A DNA stretch of 64,000 bases from Prosopocoilus inquinatus (taxonomy: Eukaryota; Arthropoda; Insecta; Coleoptera; Lucanidae): the NCBI GenBank assembly GCA_036172665.1, contig CM069872.1:56778101-56842100 (forward strand), written 5' to 3'. Position numbers and translations under genes: made by a program. This document shows, piece by piece, positions 55,440-64,000 of this stretch (positions are counted from its first letter, which is position 1; each line of letters starts with the position of its first letter). The notes under the pieces are model-generated. The model was not told the origin of the DNA. It did not search any database and was given only the letters and a program-made list of their open reading frames with translations.

Positions 55440-56960
55440 TAAGAAAAAGTGAGAGAAGTACTATGTATTGCTAAAACAAATGAGAAATGACAGGACCAGT
55501 CGGACGAGGCAGAGGAGAAACGTCGCTGAAAGTTCGTGGAGTCGAAACTCCGAGGAGGAAGATAAATGTTCGGGAAAAGTAAAAGCAAAATTGAAAAATT
55601 TCGCGAAAAACGGCGAAAACAAAATAAATAAAGAATGACAGGTCGAGGGAGTGAAAAGCACCGTTGCGTGAGGCAACTGAAAAACGCCGTCGAAATTGGG
55701 AGAAGTAAAACAAAAACAAAAGGACAAGTTGAACGAGACAAAGGAGAAACGCCGCGCCGCGTCGCCGAAAGTTCGCGAAGTCGAATTTCCAAGTAGGAAA
55801 AAAAAATCGGGGAAAGTAAAAACAGAATCGAAAAATTTCGTGAAAACCGAACACACGAAATTACGAGGAGGAAAAAAAAATGCGGGGAAAGTAAAAACAA
55901 AATTGAAAAATTTCGCGAAAAACGACGAAAACAAAACAAATGAAAAGCGACAGGTCGAAGGAGTGAAAAGCTCCGTCGCGTGAGACAACTGTAAAACGCT
56001 GTCAAAATTGGCAAAAAAAGAGGTAAAACAAAAACAAACGAGAAATGACAGGAAGCTGAAACGTGAAGTCTGACGCAACAAAACAAATGAAAAACGACAA
56101 ACTGAAGAAGTGACAATCTTCGTTGCGTGGGACAATTAGAAACGCCGTCGAAATTAAAAAAAAAAAAAAAAATCAAGAATGAACGACGACAACCGAAACG
56201 CAACAAATGAAAAGTGTCGTCGAATTTCGATGAAAGAAAACAAAAAAAAAAGAACAAATGACAAAAGACAGGTTGAAGTAGTAAAAACCTGCGTTGCACT
56301 AGCCAATAAAATTGAAAAACGCTGTCGAAATAGGGTGACGCAAAACAAAAACGAACGAAAAATGACAGGTGGTTGAAACGTGAAGTTTGGTGTAACAAAA
56401 CAAATGAAAAGTGACAGGTTGAAGCAGTGACAATCTTCGTTGCGTGAGACAATTAGAGAACGCCGTGGAAATTTAGAGAAGTAAAACAAAAACAAACGGC
56501 GAACACCGACAGGAGACAAATGAAAAGTGTCGTCGAAGTTTGACGAAAGAAAACGAAAAGAGGAAACAAATGAAAAAAGACAGGTTGAAGGAAATTGGGA
56601 GGAGTGAAACAAAAACAAATAGAAAATGGCAGGCAGGCAGTTGAGGCGGTGAACTAAAGTGAAATTTGCTAAAATAAAACAAATGAATGGCAAAATGGCA
56701 AGTTGAAGAAGCGAAAATCCCCGTTGTACGGGTCAGTTTTATCGATCAACGTCGTCGAAATTTGGGGAAACGAAACGAAACGAAAACAAAACAAATGAAA
56801 AACAAAACGACGGGTTGAAGAAGTGAAAAGATTACGTCGTGAAATTTTTAAAGGAAATAAATAAGACAACACCCGGAAAAGATAAAAATCAAATGAAAAA
56901 TGACAGGTTGAAGAGACAATCGAAACACATCGTCGTTGACCTTTGCTTAAACAATGATAA
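55440..56960. repeat. Purine-rich degenerate repeats with AAATGAAAAGTGACAGGTTGAA
   Basis: Units contain CAAATGAAAA[G/A][T/C]GACAGGTTGAAG, GTGAAAA[G/T]CNTCGTTGCGTGAG, ACAATTAGAAACGCCGTCGAAAT and GGAGAAGTAAAACAAAAACAA. They repeat about every 130-160 bases with heavy divergence; copies near 55680-55800 and 55870-55990 are the clearest. Long minus-strand frames here (up to 337 codons, Phe/Ser/Leu-rich) are products of the purine bias. Confidence 0.65.
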
Positions 56961-57750
56961 AAACAAAAGCGAAACAAGTGTAGGTAACAAACTATTTCTG
57001 ACTAGAATACCGACATACGTCTTCCAATCCAGCGCCAACTCCAAACGTGGGATTTTTGAACGCTTAGATATTCCACGTAATCAAGTATTTATTTTGTTGT
57101 CGTCGATATTCGATACGCATGTGATTAACGTCACGAGGGCAGCCGAGTATGAAGTTGCGTAAGCAATTTCCGCTTTAATTTCTGCGCAATTAACGCGCAG
57201 AGGAAAATAAAGCGGGCGCCTTGCACGTCGTCTGAGAACGCATTTTTCCCGAAGACGAGAAAGAAAGCGAGCCGGCCGGCCGAGCCCTGAAAACCCACGC
57301 GCGCCGCTGTTTTCCGTGCCAAACACCGCGCCGCACATGTTTACTATTACGCAACGAAAACACAAATCTTTGGTTAAGTTAAAATAATTATCTTAAATCA
57401 AATAGCAAAGTAATCGAAACGACTTTACTTAAAACTAACAGTAACGTTCTCGACTGAATAAAAAATGGCTTGCGCAAACTTCCTTCTTGGAATGCAGTGG
57501 CGTGGCTAAGGGGGGTCGCAAGGATTGCAAAGCAACACAGCGCTTGTTTGAAACCTAAAGCAAAAATCGAATTTTTTATTAGCAAGCAAACAGGCAGAGA
57601 CTTTCATATTCTCTTGATCTTTGAAAAGATTCACCAGCGCATAAAAGTGAACAAAGATTCCCGACTGATTTAAATTAAAACTTTTTTAGTTTTAATTGAA
57701 ATTGAAAACAACTGAGAAACGCTAATAAAACCCTAAAGAATACGAACGAA
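56961..57750. other. Spacer with a GC-rich island
   Basis: The stretch at about 57130-57345 is non-repetitive and GC-rich (GGCCGGCCGGCC, GCGCAATTAACGCGC). The rest is AT-rich. No exon can be supported. Confidence 0.4.
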
Positions 57751-60000
57751 TGACATTTGTGGCGCGCCATCTATTAACCAGCGCCTTAGCAAAAGATTTC
57801 ACAAAACTGAAACGCGTTAGGCCAGGAACGTTCACGAACGCAACGTTCTGTGAAAACAACTTCGAAATGAAATAATTAAATAAAAAATGAAAGAACAAAG
57901 TTAAGAGTATTTGCGACGCCATCTGTTACCATAAACCGCAGCTTCATGAAACAGTAATCCGTCTTCACCCCGACGGATGCAACGGCGACGTTCTCTGCCT
58001 TCCAACTTCACACCGATCTTTAATTTGTATTATAAAATTATATTTGAAAATATAAGAGGAAAGCATGACAGGAAGGAAACGTTCGAAGCGCCATCTGTTG
58101 CAGACAAAAGAGTTTTGTTCGGATTTCCCCTAGAAATGATTCATTTTCGCATCAAAACGCCGCCTTCTAATTCGAAAATCAAATCTAAAATCAAAGCGCC
58201 GCGGGAATTATTCATGGCGCCATCTCTTGACAAGTGTATTGAACTGTTTAAAGCGCCATCTACTCTCCCAAGGTCACAACGAAACCAATTTATTCGAGTA
58301 TTAGCGATACAATACAACAGTAATTGATTTTGGAAACATAAAAGGAAAAAGAACGACAGGAATCGTTCGGAGCGCCATCTATTGAAGGGGAAAGAATTTA
58401 ATTTAAATTTCCAGTAAACATTTTCAAATCAAGAGGCCGCCTTCCGATTCGCAAATCTAAAATCAAGGCCCCATCTCTTGACAAATATATCGAGTGTTGA
58501 ACTGTTTCAAGCGTCATCTACTGTCCCAAGGTCAAAACGAAACCAATTTAATCGAATATAAACGATACAATATAAGAATAATTAAATTTGAAAATATAAA
58601 AGGAAAAAGCATGACAGGAATCGCTCGTAGCGCCATCTGTTAAAGGGAAAAGAATTTAATTTAAATTTCCAGTAAACATTTTCAAATCAAAAGACCGCCT
58701 TCTGATTCGCAAATCTAAAATCAAGGCGCCATCTCTTGACAAATGTATCGAGTGTTGAACTGTTTCAAGCGTCATCTACTGTCCCAAGGTCAAAACGAAA
58801 CCAATTTAATCGACTATAACCGATACAATATAAGGTCAAAACGAAACGAATTTAATCGACTATAACCGATACAATATAAGAATAATTCAATTTGAAAATA
58901 AAAAAGGAAAAAGCATGACAGGAATCGCTCGTAGCGCCATCTATTAAAGGAAAAGGAATTTGATTCGGATTCTCGCAAAAATATTTTATTTTCAGATCAG
59001 ACTGCTGCCATCTAACTCGCAAATCTAAAATTAAGACAAGACGGGAATTATTCCTGGCGCCATCTCTTGACAAATATACTGAGTATTGAAGCGCCATCTG
59101 CCGTCCCAAAGTCAAAACCAATTCAATCGTATATCAACAAAAAGGGTTTCGCCTTTGTTCTCAGTAAACTCAATTTCCTTTTTCTTGATTAAATTAAATC
59201 GAGTGTATAAAGTTTACGCGTAGAAAAAATCATTCAGACGCGCCATCTGCTGCATGAAAAGGAAAACTGTTTTAATCGAACCTCTCGTACCTAACAGCGC
59301 TCGAACGTCGCGCGTCCTTTCGATGATTTTAAATTTCGAAATTAAATTTCAGAATGTAAAATGAAAGCGCAATGGGAATTGTTTGAGGCGTCATCTGTCG
59401 AACAAACGGGAAAAAAATTCAATTCTTTTTTGCCTACTCGTAAGCGACGGCAGTTCATTTTCACGTCAAAATCATCTTCGCGAATCTAAAATCAAGGCGC
59501 CGCGGAAACCATTTAGAGCGACATCTCTTCACCTAAAATGGAAGTTATTTTATTTCAATTTAGAAAAACAGGAGGTCCTATTCACGTTGACGTTCACAAC
59601 AGTAATTTCATTTTTCCTTTTTTTCATCACCCGAAATCAAGACGCACGCCCGCCGTTGGGGATTCTCCAGAGAGTGCCATCTCTCGGCCGAAAATGGAAG
59701 CTATTTTCTTCTAATTTCAAACAGCAGGATATCGTGTTTACGTCGACATTCTCAGCAAATATTTTAAGGAAAACGAAACGTAAATCAAAATCTAATACGT
59801 CTTTATTACGCGAATTATTTAGAGCGCCATCTCTTATCTTCACTTGCCAAAAATAGAAAGTCGTCTTAGTCGCTCTCGGTGGAATTTCGAGTAGGTACGC
59901 GATTTCGTTTAATTATTCTCAAAAAAAAGCATTTCTTTTTAATTCAATCGAAAGTGTTGAATCATTAAGGACGTCATCTCTCGGCCAAAATTGAAAACAA
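57750..60000 (-). repeat. AGATGGCGC cluster C (reverse orientation, about 20 cores)
   Basis: GCGCCATCT or a one-base variant occurs near 57764, 57915, 58088, 58217, 58253, 58372, 58468, 58511, 58630, 58727, 58769, 58934, 59057, 59091, 59239, 59387, 59517, 59673, 59823 and 59970, all in the reverse orientation. The context is often AGCGCCATCTNTT or GGCGCCATCTCTTGAC. At 58350-59100 a longer unit of about 290-300 bases (AAAGGAAAAAGCATGACAGG, GCAAATCTAAAATCAAGG, TGTTGAACTGTTTCAAGCG) is present three times. Elsewhere only the core is kept. Confidence 0.65.
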
Positions 60001-60850
60001 TTTCCATAAAATTTTGAAATAATATTTTGACCATCGCTGACGTTCGCATCGAGAAGTAAGTAACCAACCCTTCGATGATTTTTAACACAGTACGATTTCC
60101 TCGATGAGAAAACATTGGCGGCGGAGAGGGGGGGGGGGGGAGGTTGCAGAGGAAAATTGCAATATCTCGGCTCGATTTCAAAATTCAGACCACATTACGC
60201 TTATTTCGATGTTTTCTTGAAGAAGAAGAAGGTAATGAGGGTACGAAGTATTGTATGCGCGGAACATAAAGAAGAAGAAGAAGAAGAAGAATTCCGGTAA
60301 ACCACAAAGCAATTGACGCCCGCCCGATCACATCACATCACAAATTGATCAATCGGCCTCTCGACGGACGGTGAAAATAAAAGTTCGCGAGGGGGCCCGA
60401 CGGAGGAGGTGGGGGCGGGGGGGCCGTTTGTCGGCGGCTCTTTGTGGAATTAAAAGTCACGCATCGCATCTCTCTCTGGCTCTTCCCTCTGCTCCTTTCC
60501 CATTGAATCTCGCTTTACGCGACATTGCTTCGGTCCTTTCAAAACAGACCGCAATCGGTCGTTCTCTTTGCTCGATTTGGGCCGGCGATTTGTCGAGAGG
60601 CGGAAAGGTGACGACGCTTTGATCTCGCCGACGAAACGTACGGTAGCTGTCGAGATTCTTTCTCTCTTTTTCTTTTCTTTTTTTCTTTCTTTTTTTTTTT
60701 GATCGCCGGCTCCGAAGCGGAATCCGTCTCCCACGCACGCAACTCTCCGAAATTTCCTGAAGCGACGCAATTTTTTTCTTTTATTTGGGGGACTCCCCCA
60801 AATCGAAACGAATTTATTTCTGGCTTAATAAGCCATGAACAACGTCGATC
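60001..60850. other. GC-rich spacer with GAA and G-run microsatellites
   Basis: It has a G-run at 60127-60139, GAA repeats at 60270-60290, and a non-repetitive GC-rich stretch at about 60300-60640. Frames on both strands overlap and none shows protein features. Confidence 0.4.
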
Positions 60851-63400
60851 AATATCATATGAACATCATAGTTGACTTTTTAATCTTAATTTTTTTTTTT
60901 TTTAATTCAACTAGCTAGAGAGTACCCTAATCGATTTTTTTTTTTCAATTTGTTCCAATTAGTCCATTTTATTTTAGTTGATTCTAAATAGTCGATTTTT
61001 GGTGGATTTCAACCCGTTGTTTTTTTTTTTTTAGTTGGCTTTAGACAATCGATTTTTTAATAGAATTATTTCAACTTGCAGTTCTTTCGGCGACATCATC
61101 TAATCGACTTTGTAAATTGATTCCGAGCAGTCGATTTTATTTTAGTTGGTTACAACCATCAGTCAGTTCTTAGTGATTTCCAACTAATCGACTTTTTAGT
61201 GATGTTCAACCAGTCGCCTTTTTTAGTTGGCTTAAAATTCACAAGGTCTTAATCACATGTTCGTTTGAAACAATGTTGAAAAACTAAACGATCTTCAGAT
61301 TTTATTTTAGTTGGTTCCAATTAGTCGAGTTTTAGTTATGAGTTTCAACTAGTCGCTTTTCTTTAGTTCCTGTAATTTAATATGCTGGAGGATGTTACGT
61401 ACGTGTAATTATAATGTCGTTAACTTGGAACGTTGCTGCAAATCAACCAGTCGATTTTTCTTTAATAGACACAACTAGTCGAGTTTTCGTGATTTTAATC
61501 AATCGAGTCGATTTTTTTTAATTTGATTTGAGTGGCTCCAACTAGTAGTAGATGTTATTTTTTGGAGATTCCAACTACTCGATTTTATTTTAGTTAGTTC
61601 CAAATATTCACATTTTTAAATTAGATTAATTAATTAAATGTAGTGATTTTTCAGTCGGTTTCAGCTAGTAGATTTTTTTTTAATTGAATTGAGCCAGTCG
61701 ACTTTTTTTCACTTGGCCTTGAAAATTCTATTTTTTAATAAGCTATCTAGAACTAATTGTTTTTTTAAAGGTAACCACCGATTTTCTAAATTGCTCCAAC
61801 TAGTCGATTTTATTTTAGTTGGTGCTAACTACTGCGGATATTTTAGTTGGTTTCAAGTAGCCGCTTTTTACAGTTAATGTTGAAAGTCTATTTTTTTGAC
61901 AGGATTTGAATCGATCCAACTAGTCGATGTTATTTTTGTACATTTTATTTTGGTTAATTCCAACTATTCATTTTTTTAAACTAGATTTTAACTAATTAAA
62001 TCTAATGATTTTTCAGTCGATTCAACTAGTAGATTTTTTTTTCAGTTGAATTTAACCAGACGATTTTTTAGTTGACTTCGAAAGTCTATTCTTTAATAAG
62101 TTATTTACAACTAATTGTCTTTTTAGTTAACTACCGATTTTCTAAATTGCTCCATCTGGTCGATTTTATTTTAGTTGGTTCTTACTATCGTGGATTTTTT
62201 AGCTGGTTTCAAATAGTCCCTTTTTTCAGATTTGTTTAAAAGTCTATTTTTTAACAGGATTTGAATAGTTCCAACTAGTGGTTGCTATTTTTAAAGATTT
62301 CGACTACTCGATTTTATTTTAGTTAGTTCCAAGTATTCGTTTTTTTTAAATTAGATTAATTAATTAAATCTAGTGATTTTTCAGTCTTTATTCAACTAGT
62401 AGATTTTTTTAAGCTGAATTGAGCCAGCGGATTTTTTTAGTTGGCTTTGAACAGTTTATTTTTTAATAAGTCATCTATAACTACTTGTTTTTTTATTTAT
62501 AGGTTAACTATAGATTTTTTAGACTGCCTTCAACTAGTCGATTTTAATTCAGTTGGTTTTAACTATTTGATTTCTTAGTTGGTTTCATTCAACAATTTTT
62601 CTCACCTTTTTTTAAAACTTTATTTTTTTAACAGGATTTGCGTAGCTCCAACAAGTCATGTTATTTCAGAAGAAGCCAACTACTCGATTTTATTTTAGTT
62701 AGTGCCAACTATTCATTTTTTTATAAATTAAAGGATTTTTTTAAAAATCAGATTAATTAATTAAATCTAGTGATTTTCAGTCGGTTTCAACTAGTAGATT
62801 TTCTTTTCAGTTGAATTTAACAAGTCTATTTTTTTAATTGGCTTTGAAAAGTCTGGCTTTTAACAAGTTATCTACAACTAATTGTTTTTTTTTTTTTTTA
62901 GTTAACTGCAGATTTTCTACATTGCTTTCCAACTAGTCGACTTTATTTTATTTGGTTGTACCCGGTCGATTTCTTAGTTGGTTTCAAGCAGCCGGATTTT
63001 TTAGTTTACTTTTAAAAGTCTATTTTTAATAGACTAGTTGAACTAGTCGATTTTTAGATGACTTCAACTAATCGATTTTTTTTTAATTGAATTATCTCCG
63101 CCAAGTCAAAGGAACGTCGCACGTTGGCAACAAAGACCAAGTGATCGTTTCTTTTAGACCTTATTATAACAAATAGCAGGAGTATTATTTTGAAAAAATA
63201 AAATAAAAAATTTGTATCTAGGTGTCTGAGCCCAGCATTGCCAGTTTTATAGATGTATCACAGTTTTGGAGATTTAAATTCCAAAAATGAAACTCGGAAA
63301 CTTGCAAACGATAGAATTTTTTAATTTTAAATCGTGTTGTTTTCAACTAATCGATGGTATTGATTTTTTTCTGTCGATTAGTTGATGTAACGAAGTAGGA
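60850..63400 (+). repeat. Degenerate array with core AACTAGTCGATTTT
   Basis: TTCCAACTAGTCGATTTTAT, then TTTAGTTGGTT, is the theme, repeated throughout. A longer unit of about 350-400 bases, with TTAATTAATTAAATCTAGTG, ATTTTTCAGTCGGTTTCAAC, TAGTAGATTTTTTTTTAA and TCTATTTTTTAATAAG, is visible near 61620, 61980, 62350 and 62755. ACTAGT is a palindrome. No gene is visible. Confidence 0.7.
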
Positions 63401-64000
63401 AGTGAAATCGATAGGCCGCGCCGCGCCACGCCGCCGCCCGTAAAACGAAATTTTCACGCATAGTTTCCTGCATTATACAGCGAACAGGAACGCCATAATC
63501 ACCGTCACAATTACGAGTAAAATATGTAATTAAAGACGTAAACACGGCGGGCGCTTTTGCTCTCTCGTTATGGTATCACAAAAGCGGCGCGCCCGTAGTG
63601 CCGGGCGCGTACACAAAGAATTTCTCGGTAGCGGAGCAGGGCAGAGGAGGTCGTAATTTGTCGGGGGCCCTGTGAAGAGAGCGGAAGTGGCGGCAAGGCG
63701 ACCGGTACTAGAGAGCGAGCGGCCTTTGTGGACGTAATGAGCGCCGCTGTGAGACGTGTCGCGATAATTGCGACATCAAACGGCGAATTCCGAGCTCGAA
63801 TAACGACCCGGAGAGACGAGAACTCTTCATTATCGCAACACAGGTGACTTTCGACCACGTGCTCAAAGGACACTCCGAAATTTTCGACACCCTTGCACTC
63901 AAGAAGCCTCACTAGCCCATCATTTAAATATAAAAAAAGAATTCCGTGTGATGATGATATAATTATTAAGTCCTGATGGCATTCGTCTTCTCGAGACGCT
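63400..64000. other. Non-repetitive GC-rich segment at the right edge
   Basis: The composition changes sharply to GC-rich (GCCGCGCCGCGCCACGCCGC at 63416). Overlapping minus-strand frames at 63568-63912 are Arg/Ser-rich without a recognisable domain. A first exon or promoter of a gene outside the window is possible but unsupported. Confidence 0.35.

Noticed and set aside
55439..56452. A 337-codon minus-strand frame, very rich in Phe, Ser and Leu
   Set aside because: It is the complement of purine-rich degenerate repeats (GAAAAG/AACAAA); there is no domain, and neighbouring frames are equally open.
63568..63912. Overlapping minus-strand frames at the right edge
   Set aside because: Arg/Ser-rich frames from GC-rich DNA without a recognisable domain; they may be upstream sequence of a gene outside the window.
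1..64000. CRISPR array, tRNA or rRNA genes
   Set aside because: Repeat spacing and composition do not fit CRISPR in this eukaryotic DNA, and no tRNA cloverleaf or rRNA signature was found by eye; a tRNAscan-SE run would settle the tRNA question.

Overview
The window reads as nuclear DNA of an insect, probably a holometabolous one and possibly a beetle; the order cannot be fixed from this sequence alone. The evidence is spliced genes with GT-AG introns (many of only 50-70 bases), GC-rich exons in AT-rich surroundings, AATAAA signals, an insect-like Notum, and pogo/Tigger and FLYWCH/MULE transposons. There are no operons, rRNA or tRNA genes that I can support.

Five protein-coding genes can be assembled by splice-site and reading-phase matching. 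From left to right they are: an unrecognised acidic/RS-rich protein (+, 5783-8755); mitochondrial ATP synthase subunit e (+, 14605-14883); a divergent SLC6-family transporter with a PPxY-rich tail (+, 18857-23236); a secreted PLC-X-domain protein (-, 23556-32395), convergent with the transporter; and the Wnt deacylase Notum (-, 35954-41371). To the right of about 41.4 kb I find no host gene. That part holds a 2.27-kb Tigger/pogo element with one frameshift, a decayed FLYWCH/MULE element, and copies of a small non-autonomous element.

That small element is the most striking content. Three copies (47.9, 50.1 and 53.2 kb) each contain a sequence that folds as a type I hammerhead ribozyme: conserved core, stems I-III, palindromic AGCU loop and cleavage triplet. 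A fourth copy is decayed, and a 38-base fragment sits at a splice acceptor of the SLC6 gene.

Most of the remaining DNA, including the long introns, is a patchwork of degenerate tandem arrays. Each block has its own short conserved core, often repeated about every 130-180 bases: TTTGACAG/CTGTCAAA (0.25-1.85, 3.8-5.7, 8.9-13.6 kb), CGTTCAGC (0-2.7 kb), CAATTGTTT (6.5-7.5 kb), AGATGGCGC (15.5-17.0, 46.3-47.0, 57.8-60.0 kb), GTTGCCA (28-32 kb), GGGCCGGA (33.6-35.1 kb), TCAAGGTCA (37.8-38.4 kb) and ACTAGTCGATTTT (60.9-63.4 kb). AGATGGCGC resembles the CTCF core motif, and its clusters have uniform internal orientation. One block (29.5-31.9 kb) is a homogeneous satellite of 153/154-bp units inside the first intron of the PLC-X gene.
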